From assembly GCA_024644505.1 (NCBI GenBank), contig JAHEHQ010000109.1, positions 1 through 8,083 of the forward strand: a DNA stretch of 8,083 bases. The letters are read 5' to 3'. The stretch comes from Gammaproteobacteria bacterium (GTDB taxonomy: Bacteria; Pseudomonadota; Gammaproteobacteria; Chromatiales; Chromatiaceae). The position numbers and the translations under genes are program-made. Each line of letters starts with the position of its first letter. The first letter of the stretch is position 1. Shown piece after piece: positions 1 to 6,159 of the stretch. Below the pieces are notes generated by a model that was given only the letters and a program-made list of their open reading frames with translations, was not told the origin of the DNA and searched no databases.

Positions 1-149
1 CCGGGTCCGATTATCACGGGCCCGATCAATCCTGGCTCAAACTGGGTCGAATGCCGCGGCTGCCCGCCGGTACCACACCCATCTGGAGCCGGTGGCGGCT
101 GGATCTGTCACCGCCGGGTTCCGATTCCCGCGAATCTCATGGGCACTGA
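1..149 (+). CDS. rnm: PHP-domain 5'-3' exoribonuclease (RNase AM / YciV / TrpH family), C-terminal fragment
   Basis: Only the last 48 or so codons are present; the gene enters from the left edge in the frame of base 3 and stops with TGA at 147-149. The fragment begins GSDYHGPDQSWLKLGRM and continues with LPAGTTPIW and a tryptophan. This matches the C-terminal signature of the YciV/TrpH family, where E. coli has a SDFH...PWIELGR...LPAG pattern. The Asp-x-His pair (SDYH) belongs to the metal-binding site of the PHP fold. In E. coli the enzyme trims 5' ends of rRNAs and degrades short RNAs and 3',5'-bisphosphate nucleotides. The next gene, yciO, is also its E. coli neighbour, which supports the call. 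About 100 bases separate the two, a larger gap than elsewhere in the cluster. Family identity rests on a short stretch, but motif and context agree. Confidence 0.82.
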   Translation, partial: GSDYHGPDQSWLKLGRMPRLPAGTTPIWSRWRLDLSPPGSDSRESHGH

Positions 150-248
150 GGCGTAAGTGCCATTTCATGGTGTTTTTTACAGCCGTGGATTGTTTCAGCG
201 TGTATCATGTGGGTTTTTTTCAAAGCGGTTCCAGTACCCAGCATCCAG

Positions 249-884
249 ATGGCCCAGTTTTTCCAGATTCATCCGGAAGATCCCCAGATCAGGCTGATCC
301 GGCAGGTTGTGGATATTGTCGATCAGGGAGGATTGATCGTATATCCCACCGACTCCAGCTATGCTTTCGGTTGCCGAATCGGCGACAAGGGGGCTATGGA
401 ACGTATTCGCCTCATCCGCAGGCTCGATGACAAGCACAACTTTACCCTGGTTTGCCGGGATCTTTCTGAAATCGCCACGTATGCAAAGGTGGGAAATCAG
501 CACTACAGGATGTTGAAATCGCTGACCCCGGGCCCCTATACCTTCATCCACAAGGCCACAAAACAGGTTCCCAGAAGGTTGCAGCATGCCAAGCGCAAGA
601 CCATCGGTATCCGGGTTCCCGACAACCGGATCGCGCAGGCGCTCCTGGAAAACCTGGGAGAACCGCTGATGAGCTCCACCCTCATCCTGCCCGGCGAGGA
701 GATGCCTTTGACAGACCCCTACGAGATGAGAGACATCCTGGGTCACGAAGTGGACCTGGTCATCGACGGGGGATATTGCGGCTTTGAGCCGACGACGGTT
801 ATCGGCATGGAGGAGGAGATACCCCGGGTTATCAGGGTCGGTAAAGGGGATATATCCCTGTTCGACGGGCAGCCTCAGGTATAA
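249..884 (+). CDS. yciO: YciO-type YrdC/Sua5-fold protein
   Basis: The 211-residue product belongs to the YrdC/Sua5 superfamily and to its YciO branch rather than TsaC. Diagnostic segments are VYPTDSSYAFGC (31-42), HNFTLVCRDLSEIATY (63-78), TPGPYTFI (93-100), VPRRL...KRKTIGIRVP (107-124), IAQALLENLGEP (128-139) and GGYCGFEPTTVI (174-185). All resemble E. coli YciO (206 aa) closely. The fold binds ATP and RNA. The TsaC/Sua5 relatives make threonylcarbamoyl-AMP for tRNA t6A, whereas the role of YciO is not settled. The Ser-x-Asn motif of true synthases appears to be replaced here (SSTLILPG, 142-149). I chose ATG 249 because family homology begins there; an in-frame ATG at 207 would add 14 residues without family character. 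No strong Shine-Dalgarno sequence is visible. The stop lies 8 bases before the protease start. Confidence 0.9.
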   Translation: MAQFFQIHPEDPQIRLIRQVVDIVDQGGLIVYPTDSSYAFGCRIGDKGAMERIRLIRRLDDKHNFTLVCRDLSEIATYAKVGNQHYRMLKSLTPGPYTFIHKATKQVPRRLQHAKRKTIGIRVPDNRIAQALLENLGEPLMSSTLILPGEEMPLTDPYEMRDILGHEVDLVIDGGYCGFEPTTVIGMEEEIPRVIRVGKGDISLFDGQPQV

Positions 885-892
885 TCCGCGCC

Positions 893-1573
893 ATGGAAGG
901 ACTCACGACGCTACAGAAAGTCTCGGTATTTATAATCCCCGTACTGCTCGCGATCACCGTGCACGAGGCCGCACACGGCTGGATGGCCAACCGGCTGGGG
1001 GACTCGACTGCAAAGATGCTGGGACGGGTGACCATCAATCCCCTTCGCCACATCGATCCTATCGGTACCGTTCTGGTTCCTCTGCTCACCATGTTGACCG
1101 GGTTCGTTTTCGGCTGGGCCAAACCGGTTCCGGTCAACTGGCGCCAGCTCAATCATCCCAGGCGGGACATGGCCCTGGTGGCGCTCGCCGGTCCGATGGT
1201 CAATCTGATCATGGCGGTGATCTGGGCGCTTCTGATCCAGGCCGGTGTATTCCTGGCGCCCGTGTCGAGCTGGATCGCCATGCCGCTGATCTTGATGGGT
1301 GGCGCGGGTATCCTCATCAATACCATCCTGATGGTACTCAACCTTTTGCCGATTCTCCCGCTGGACGGGGGGAGGGTGCTCAATTCATTGCTGCCGGGTA
1401 AGTTGTCACTGGTTTTTTCCAAACTCGAACCCTATGGTCTGATCATCATCGTGTTACTGCTGGTGACGGGTACGCTGGGGGCGATACTGTCTCCGGCAGC
1501 CAATTTCGTTTTTGGTCTGTTGCCCCTGCCCAAAGACCAGATTCAGTTATTAATCCGTTTCTTGCTCTATTGA
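893..1573 (+). CDS. Site-2 protease family (peptidase M50) integral membrane zinc metalloprotease
   Basis: This 226-residue, very hydrophobic protein carries the M50 signatures. The zinc-binding HEAAH is at 24-28 inside the first membrane segment (about 10-30). FGWAKPVPVN (73-82) and LAGPMVNL (98-105) are typical of the short, PDZ-less S2P group. The third-ligand motif LLPILPLDGGR lies at 151-161, with Asp158 expected to bind zinc. Further membrane segments are about 55-75, 94-125, 128-152 and 181-212. The protein should cleave substrates within the inner membrane; its substrates cannot be read from the sequence. It is shorter than RseP and has no PDZ domain. It starts 8 bases after yciO and ends 19 bases before trpS, so it is probably co-transcribed. 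No clear ribosome-binding site precedes ATG 893, which suggests coupling to yciO translation. Confidence 0.92.
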   Translation: MEGLTTLQKVSVFIIPVLLAITVHEAAHGWMANRLGDSTAKMLGRVTINPLRHIDPIGTVLVPLLTMLTGFVFGWAKPVPVNWRQLNHPRRDMALVALAGPMVNLIMAVIWALLIQAGVFLAPVSSWIAMPLILMGGAGILINTILMVLNLLPILPLDGGRVLNSLLPGKLSLVFSKLEPYGLIIIVLLLVTGTLGAILSPAANFVFGLLPLPKDQIQLLIRFLLY

Positions 1574-1579
1574 AAGTAC

Positions 1580-1585
1580 GAGGAA
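1580..1585 (+). promoter_or_regulatory. Ribosome-binding site that fixes the TTG start of trpS
   Basis: GAGGAA lies 7 bases before the TTG at 1593. The only early in-frame ATG codes residue 15, inside the SGMRPTGRLHLGH block that the enzyme needs. The strong Shine-Dalgarno match therefore supports initiation at the TTG. Confidence 0.75.
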
Positions 1586-1592
1586 ATCTGCT

Positions 1593-2810
1593 TTGAACTT
1601 CGTTCCCGCCCAGCACGCCCGTGTACTCTCAGGAATGCGCCCCACCGGACGCCTGCACCTCGGCCATCACCATGGGGTATTGAAGAACTGGGTGGAACTG
1701 CAACACGAATACGATTGCTATTTTTTCGTGGCCGACTGGCATGCGTTGACCACCCATTACGAAGATCCCTCCATCATCCCGGAAAGTATCTGGGATATGG
1801 TGATCGACTGGCTGGCCGCCGGCATCGATCCGGCGAAGGCGAAGATCTTTATCCAGTCCCGAATCCCCGAGCACGCCGAACTGCATCTGCTTTTGTCCAT
1901 GATCACACCCCTGGGATGGTTGGAACGGGTGCCCAGCTACAAGGACCAGCAGGAAAAACTGAAGGAGCGGGATCTTGCCACCTATGGTTTTCTCGGCTAT
2001 CCCCTGCTGCAGGCCGCCGATATCCTGATCTACAAGGCGGGCATGGTTCCCGTGGGTGAGGATCAGGTGGCCCATGTGGAGCTCACACGGGAGGTGGCGC
2101 GCCGCTTCAACCACATCTATGGGAGAGAGGCGGATTTCGAGTCCATGGCGGAGGCCGCAAAAAAGAAGATGGGCAAGAAGGCCGCCAAGCTGTTCTCCCA
2201 GCAACGCAAGGCGTTTCAGGAACAGGGGGATCAGGCGGCCCTGGAGGCTGCCCGCAACTTGCTGGAGAATCAGCAGAATCTGTCGGTCGATGATCGGGAA
2301 CGATTGTCCGGATACCTGGAGGGGAGCGGCCGGCAGATACTGCCCGAACCCCAGCCGTTGCTGACCAGGGCTTCGAAAATGCCGGGCCTGGACGGACAGA
2401 AGATGTCGAAGTCCTACAATAATACCATCGCTCTCAGGGATGCCCCGGAGACCGTGGAGAAGGCGCTGCGAACCATGCCGACGGATACCAACAGGGTGCG
2501 CCGCACGGATCCGGGCGATCCGGCAAGATGCCCCGTATGGCAGTTTCACGAGGTCTATTCGACCGAAGAGGTGAAGTCCTGGGTCCAGGAGGGTTGTCGC
2601 ACCGCCGGGATAGGCTGCATCGAGTGCAAGCAGCCGGTGATCGATGCGGTTCTGGAGGAACTGAAGCCCATGCAGGAGCGGGCACGGGAGTTCGAGGAAC
2701 AACCGGATCTGGTACGCTCCATCATCGATGAAGGCTGCAAGGCAGCCGCAAAGCAGGCAGGGGAAACCCTGGCAGAGGTGCGCCAGGCCATGTCTCTCAA
2801 CTATCGCTGA
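1593..2810 (+). CDS. trpS: Tryptophan--tRNA ligase, long form with probable Fe-S site
   Basis: This class Ic synthetase charges tRNATrp with tryptophan in the cytoplasm. The Rossmann fold opens with SGMRPTGRLHLGHHHG (13-28), containing the HIGH-equivalent HLGH at 22-25. GYPLLQAADILIYKA (135-149) and PVGEDQVAHVELTRE (153-167) shape the tryptophan and dimer region. KMSKS is at 270-274. At 405 residues it is longer than the ~330-residue standard form because of a charged, helical insertion at about 180-250. The C-terminal anticodon-binding part has Cys313, Cys335, Cys342 and Cys345, spaced C-x21-C-x6-C-x2-C, much like the [4Fe-4S] motif known from Thermotoga maritima TrpRS (C-x22-C-x6-C-x2-C). 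Translation starts at TTG with a good ribosome-binding site. The stop is 11 bases before scpA. The function is certain; the Fe-S site is inferred from spacing. Confidence 0.96.
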   Translation: MNFVPAQHARVLSGMRPTGRLHLGHHHGVLKNWVELQHEYDCYFFVADWHALTTHYEDPSIIPESIWDMVIDWLAAGIDPAKAKIFIQSRIPEHAELHLLLSMITPLGWLERVPSYKDQQEKLKERDLATYGFLGYPLLQAADILIYKAGMVPVGEDQVAHVELTREVARRFNHIYGREADFESMAEAAKKKMGKKAAKLFSQQRKAFQEQGDQAALEAARNLLENQQNLSVDDRERLSGYLEGSGRQILPEPQPLLTRASKMPGLDGQKMSKSYNNTIALRDAPETVEKALRTMPTDTNRVRRTDPGDPARCPVWQFHEVYSTEEVKSWVQEGCRTAGIGCIECKQPVIDAVLEELKPMQERAREFEEQPDLVRSIIDEGCKAAAKQAGETLAEVRQAMSLNYR

Positions 2811-2821
2811 CCGGGTCTGAC

Positions 2822-3646
2822 ATGGCTGAGCCGGAATCACAGGTCGAAGAGCGTCATCATCCCGAACAGGCGGAAATGCCTTTTGCGGTGGTGCAGGGAG
2901 AGCCCTGGTCCACGCTGCCGAAGGATCTGTACATCCCGCCGGATGCCCTGGAGGTTTTCCTGGATGCCTTCGAGGGGCCCCTCGATCTGCTGCTGTACCT
3001 GATCAAGCGCCAGAACCTGGATATCCTGGAGATTCCCATCGCGCAGATCACCGCCCAGTACATGGAGTACGTGGAGTTCATGAAGGAACTGCGTCTGGAA
3101 CTGGCGGCGGAGTATCTGGTGATGGCGGCCATGCTTGCCGAGATCAAGTCGAGGATGCTCCTGCCGCGGCACGAAGAGGATGAGGATGAGGAGTCCGATC
3201 CCCGGGCCGAGCTTATTCGCCGCCTGCAGGAGTATGAACGGTACAAACAGGCAGCGGAGGATCTGGATAACCTGCCAAGACTGGGCAGGGACGTGTTCCA
3301 GGCCCAGGCGGATCTGCCGGACCACAACGTGGAGCGGCCTTTTCCGGACGTGGATCTCAAGGAGATACTGCTGGCGCTGCAGGATGTGCTCCAGCGTGCG
3401 GAGATGTACAGTCATCACCGGGTACAGCTGGAACCCCTTTCGGTACGTGAGCGCATGACCATGATCCTGGATACCCTCAGCGGCGACAGCTTCACCAAGT
3501 TTACGGATCTGTTCACGATCGAGGAAGGGCGGCTGGGGGTTGTGGTCACCTTTCTGGCGATTCTGGAACTCATGAAGGGATCGCTGCTGGAAATGGTGCA
3601 GGCCGAACCCTTCGGCACCATTCACGTAAAGGGGGTTTCGAACTGA
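2822..3646 (+). CDS. scpA: Segregation and condensation protein A (kleisin)
   Basis: ScpA is the kleisin that bridges the SMC heads and, with ScpB, forms the SMC-ScpAB condensin that organises and segregates the chromosome. The 274-residue protein has the hallmark FEGPLDLLLYLIKRQNLDI (50-68) and IPIAQITAQYMEYVE (71-85), followed by the helices that contact the SMC neck (to about 115, ending IKSRMLLPR). An acidic linker (EEDEDEESDP, 118-127) and a helix RRLQEYERYKQAAEDL (133-148) lead to a C-terminal winged helix (about 205-272). In that domain VVTFLAILELMKGSLLEMVQ (241-260) is typical. About 40 residues precede the kleisin domain; an internal ATG at 2876 (residue 19) is an alternative start. 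scpB follows one base after the stop, as expected for obligate partners. Confidence 0.95.
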   Translation: MAEPESQVEERHHPEQAEMPFAVVQGEPWSTLPKDLYIPPDALEVFLDAFEGPLDLLLYLIKRQNLDILEIPIAQITAQYMEYVEFMKELRLELAAEYLVMAAMLAEIKSRMLLPRHEEDEDEESDPRAELIRRLQEYERYKQAAEDLDNLPRLGRDVFQAQADLPDHNVERPFPDVDLKEILLALQDVLQRAEMYSHHRVQLEPLSVRERMTMILDTLSGDSFTKFTDLFTIEEGRLGVVVTFLAILELMKGSLLEMVQAEPFGTIHVKGVSN

Positions 3647-3647
3647 C

Positions 3648-4409
3648 ATGAGCGACCCGGGTCTGAAACCTGTTGTGGAGGCCGCACTCCTTGCAGCCGG
3701 GGGAGCATTGACTCTGGACAATATCCTGGACCTGTTTTCCGAAGAACAGCGGCCGGCCAAAAAGAGGCTTCGCGAGGTGCTCGAGGAACTGATCGGGGAT
3801 TACGAGGGCAGGGGCTGCGAGTTGGTCGAGGTGGGCGGCGGGTTCAGAATCAGTGTTCGGCCGGAGTATGCCCCTGTGGTGTCAAAGCTCTGGGAGGAGC
3901 GGCCACCCAGATATTCCCGCGCCATGCTCGAAACCCTGGCCCTCATAGCCTACAGGCAGCCAATCACGCGCGGTGAGATAGAGGATATTCGCGGCGTGAG
4001 CGTCAGTACCAATATCATCAAGACCATGCTGGAGAGGGAGTGGATTCGCGTGATCGGGCACAGGGACGTTCCGGGAAAACCCTCGCTGTATGCCACCACC
4101 CGGGAGTTTCTCAATTATTTTGGATTAAAGAGCCTGGACGAACTGCCCACGCTGCAGGAGATACGGGATCTGGATTCCATCAACAGAGAACTCGAGCTTG
4201 GCATCCCGGGGATGGAAGTTGCCGGCACCGGGGAAGCACCCACACCCGGCGAGGCCGGCGCCGGCGATGAGAATCCCCGGGCGATCGCCCTGGAGGGAGA
4301 GAATTCACCGGGAGCACCGCAACCGGAGGCTGCCGGGGAGACAGCGACTGACCGGAAACCGCCGCAACCGGGTAATGGGGAGCCGGAAACCGGGAAGCCA
4401 GATGGTTAA
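3648..4409 (+). CDS. scpB: Segregation and condensation protein B
   Basis: ScpB dimerises through winged-helix domains and binds the ScpA linker in the SMC-ScpAB complex. The first winged helix covers about 5-80 (VVEAALLAAGGALTLDNIL at 9-27, GGGFRISVRPEY at 63-74). The second covers about 87-170, with the signature YSRAMLETLALIAYRQPIT (89-107), EIEDIRGVSVSTNIIKTML (110-128) and GKPSLYATTREFLNYFGL (143-160). The body is standard. A tail from about 187 to 253, rich in Pro, Gly, Glu and Ala, looks disordered and has no recognisable fold. The gene begins one base after scpA. A purine-rich AAAGGGGG at 3628-3635 is a somewhat distant ribosome-binding site. The final 8 bases overlap the start of rluB. 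Confidence 0.95.
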   Translation: MSDPGLKPVVEAALLAAGGALTLDNILDLFSEEQRPAKKRLREVLEELIGDYEGRGCELVEVGGGFRISVRPEYAPVVSKLWEERPPRYSRAMLETLALIAYRQPITRGEIEDIRGVSVSTNIIKTMLEREWIRVIGHRDVPGKPSLYATTREFLNYFGLKSLDELPTLQEIRDLDSINRELELGIPGMEVAGTGEAPTPGEAGAGDENPRAIALEGENSPGAPQPEAAGETATDRKPPQPGNGEPETGKPDG

Positions 4410-5241
4410 ACCGGGTTTCCCCAAGGCGGAGCGAATCCAAAAGGTACTCGCGAACGCCGGTCTGGGCTCCCGCCGGGAGATCGAGCGTTTGATCGAGGCC
4501 GGAGAGATCCAGGTCAACGGACAGGTCGCGAAACTGGGTGATCGCATCACCTCGGAAGACCGGGTTACCATAGGAAAACGCCGGGTCGGCGCCAGGCGTC
4601 TTCAGAAAAATGAATCCCGGTGCATCGTTTACAACAAACCCCTGGGTGAGCTGGTCACCAGGTCAGACCCCCAGGGCAGGCCTACGGTATTCAACAGTCT
4701 GCCCCCGTTGTATGGCGGGCGTTGGATAGCGGTCGGGCGGCTCGACATCAATACCACGGGGCTCTTGATCTTCACCACCGACGGAGAATTGGCAAACCGG
4801 CTGATGCACCCTTCTCGCCAGGTCGAGAGGGAATATGCAGTACGGGTCCATGGTGAGGTGAGTGAACAGGCGCTGCGGAAGCTGGTTGAAGGGGTTGTGC
4901 TGGAAGATGGCTTTGCCCGTTTTGAAGATATCGTGGAATCCGGTGGAGAAGGCAGCAATCGCTGGTTTCATGTGGTGATCATGGAGGGCAGAAAGCGGGA
5001 GGTCCGACGGCTCTGGGAGGCGGTGGGTGTCAAGGTCAGCAGATTGAAACGGGTGCGTTTCGGTCCCGTGATGCTGGACACCCGTCTGCCGGCCGGTCGT
5101 CATCGTGTACTGACACCTGATGAACTCAAGGCGCTGAGAGAACTTGCGGGTTTTCCCGGCAGCATAAGGCGGCCAAAAGGGCACAGCGCCGCCGGATTTT
5201 CCAAGTCCCCCCGAAAGAGGGGCCAGCGCAGACCGGGTTGA
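4402..5241 (+). CDS. rluB: 23S rRNA pseudouridine synthase, RluB type
   Basis: The enzyme belongs to the RsuA/RluB/E/F family; E. coli RluB makes pseudouridine 2605 in helix 90 of 23S rRNA. An S4 RNA-binding domain opens the protein (RIQKVLANAGLGSRREIERL, 11-30; EIQVNG, 35-40). The catalytic domain contains YNKPLGELVTRSDPQGRPTV (77-96), which follows the RluB form. The active-site block is GRLDINTTGLLIFTTDGEL (112-130), with catalytic Asp115. EGRKREVRRLWEAVG (195-209) is also typical. The 279-residue length is close to E. coli RluB (291), and the tail is basic (SIRRPKG...SPRKRGQRRPG), which suits RNA binding. ATG 4402 is preceded by GGGAAG and begins just before the S4 domain. The same frame stays open upstream to 4198, but that part is the shadow of the scpB tail. 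The last 4 bases overlap the next gene. Confidence 0.95.
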   Translation: MVKPGFPKAERIQKVLANAGLGSRREIERLIEAGEIQVNGQVAKLGDRITSEDRVTIGKRRVGARRLQKNESRCIVYNKPLGELVTRSDPQGRPTVFNSLPPLYGGRWIAVGRLDINTTGLLIFTTDGELANRLMHPSRQVEREYAVRVHGEVSEQALRKLVEGVVLEDGFARFEDIVESGGEGSNRWFHVVIMEGRKREVRRLWEAVGVKVSRLKRVRFGPVMLDTRLPAGRHRVLTPDELKALRELAGFPGSIRRPKGHSAAGFSKSPRKRGQRRPG

Positions 5242-5918
5242 CACGCCCTAACTCCAAACCCGGTCATACTCTCCGGGAATCGTTCGAAGTTCTGCGTTCA
5301 CACTATGGCCCGCAACACTGGTGGCCCGGAGATTCGGTCTTCGAGATCATGGTCGGCGCAGTACTCACCCAGAATACAGCCTGGACCAATGTCGAACGCG
5401 CGATCGGTAATCTCAAATCTCACGACCTTTTGTTTCTCGATGCCATCGGACGGCTCGGTCGGGAGGAACTGGCACAGCTCATACGGCCGGCGGGATACTT
5501 CAACGTAAAGGCACAACGGCTGCACAATCTCTGCGAATTCCTGCAGGCGCAGGGCGGTGAGACATCGCTATCCCGGATGGCGGATGGACCCTTGAGAGAA
5601 TCACTGCTCGGCGTAAACGGTGTTGGTCCGGAAACCGCGGATGACATCATGCTGTATGCCTTTGAGAGGCCTGTCTTTGTCATCGATGCCTATACGCGGC
5701 GTCTGTTTTCCCGCATCGGCCTGATAGCCGGTGACGAAAGCTACGAGAAGCTGCGAAGTTTCTTCGAATCGAATTTGGAATCGAACGTCGATCTGTTCAA
5801 CGAATACCATGCCCTGATCGTAAGGCACGGGAAAAACATCTGTACCAAAAAGCCCAGATGCAGGGAGTGCTGCATCAGAGGGCACTGTGCATATTTCCCA
5901 GAAAAAACAGAGCCATAG
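5238..5918 (+). CDS. Endonuclease III-superfamily DNA glycosylase, MagIII-like
   Basis: This 226-residue HhH-GPD protein should excise damaged bases during base-excision repair. FEIMVGAVLTQNTAWTNVER (35-54) and RPAGYFNVKAQRL (83-95), with WWPGD at 28-32, match the branch that includes Helicobacter 3-methyladenine glycosylase MagIII. The helix-hairpin-helix is LLGVNGVGPETADDIMLYAF (123-142) and the catalytic aspartate is Asp150 in VIDAYTRR. The lysine that gives Nth its AP-lyase activity (GVGRKTA) is Glu132 here (GVGPETA), so a monofunctional glycosylase is likely. Unlike Helicobacter MagIII, the C-terminus has Cys202, 208, 211 and 217 (C-x5-C-x2-C-x5-C), close to the [4Fe-4S] site of Nth. TTG 5238 overlaps the rluB stop (TTGA), and the next in-frame Met falls inside the domain. 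The damaged-base substrate is unknown. The stop codon lies within a repeat. Confidence 0.85.
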   Translation: MTRPNSKPGHTLRESFEVLRSHYGPQHWWPGDSVFEIMVGAVLTQNTAWTNVERAIGNLKSHDLLFLDAIGRLGREELAQLIRPAGYFNVKAQRLHNLCEFLQAQGGETSLSRMADGPLRESLLGVNGVGPETADDIMLYAFERPVFVIDAYTRRLFSRIGLIAGDESYEKLRSFFESNLESNVDLFNEYHALIVRHGKNICTKKPRCRECCIRGHCAYFPEKTEP

Positions 5919-5969
5919 GGTCGAATTCATTCGACCAATTCTGCTGTTGGCCGAATGAATTCGGCCCTA
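5916..5969. repeat. REPIN-like pair of inverted palindromes
   Basis: Two 23-base arms (5916-5938 and 5947-5969) are inverted copies with 21 of 23 positions matching, around the 8-base spacer TTCTGCTG. Each arm also holds its own perfect 7-bp hairpin: GGTCGAA-TTCA-TTCGACC (5919-5936) and GGCCGAA-TGAA-TTCGGCC (5949-5966). The two differences between the arms keep pairing inside each small hairpin. This is the layout of REP doublets (REPINs), short palindromes spread by a RAYT transposase acting in trans. As RNA it would also form a strong stem just after the glycosylase, which could protect or end the operon transcript, although no U-tract follows. The first three bases are the glycosylase stop codon. 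Copies elsewhere in the genome cannot be seen from here. Confidence 0.8.
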
Positions 5970-5997
5970 CATGGGGGTTGGTTAGCCCATCTTTAAC

Positions 5998-6012
5998 ATC
6001 CAGCCCCTGGAT
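5998..6012. other. Small perfect hairpin
   Basis: ATCCAG and CTGGAT form a 6-bp stem around the 3-base loop CCC, followed by TTTAG. It could be a weak transcription stop for the operon or part of the IS end. The stem is short and the T-run too brief for a confident intrinsic terminator. Confidence 0.25.
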
Positions 6013-6093
6013 TTAGCTGATTTTCGGTGTTTTCGAGATCATCTTGCGGCATCTTTTACCGTTAAAATAATGGCTTATATTTCCCGGTGAAAA

Positions 6094-6107
6094 GTGTAGT
6101 GCCATAA
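6094..6107 (+). repeat. Left copy of the 14-bp direct repeat flanking the transposase gene
   Basis: GTGTAGTGCCATAA lies 52 bases before the transposase ATG. The same 14 bases recur in the same orientation at 7994-8007, 16 bases after the transposase stop. The neighbouring bases differ on both sides, so the identity is exactly 14 bases. It may be a target duplication or a transposase-binding site. Confidence 0.75.
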
Positions 6108-6159
6108 TATACATATATTCTATTGACCCACCTCCCCACACCCGCTACGCTCGGTGGTC

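Larger units (their letters stand above)
5970..6159. other. Non-coding stretch between the repeat and the transposase start
   Basis: I see no gene in this 190-base stretch. It is clearly more AT-rich than the operon, especially 6050-6125. It holds a small perfect hairpin (5998-6012), the left copy of the 14-bp repeat (6094-6107) and AT-rich, -10-like sequence (6105-6119) with no convincing -35 partner. It probably contains the left end of the insertion sequence and its transposase promoter. The junction between host and element DNA cannot be placed from one copy. Confidence 0.5.

Noticed and set aside
176..208. TTTACA and TATCAT as a promoter for yciO
   Set aside because: The spacer is 21 bases, too long for a usual sigma-70 promoter. 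A promoter in the 150-248 gap remains possible but cannot be placed.
214..220. Run of seven T as a terminator after the rnm fragment
   Set aside because: No stable hairpin precedes the T-run.
880..885. A perfect TATAAT box just before the M50 protease gene
   Set aside because: It overlaps the yciO stop codon, and no reasonable -35 sequence lies 16-18 bases upstream; chance is the simpler explanation.
1629..2840. Long open frame on the minus strand opposite trpS (403 residues)
   Set aside because: It is the mirror of a well-supported trpS gene, has no recognisable motifs, and arises from GC-rich codon bias. The same applies to the 307-residue minus frame opposite scpA (2837-3760).
4198..4401. 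N-terminal extension of rluB
   Set aside because: The Arg/Pro-rich upstream part is the shifted-frame reading of the scpB tail; family homology and a ribosome-binding site support the start at 4402.
5992..6006. Possible terminal inverted repeat of the IS, partner at 8054-8068
   Set aside because: Only 11 of 15 bases match and the match does not extend; this is expected by chance in a search of two flanks this size.
6050..6093. Inverted CTTTTACCG / CGGTGAAAAG next to the left 14-mer
   Set aside because: It needs a bulge and leaves a loop of over 20 bases, too weak to call as a structure or IS end.
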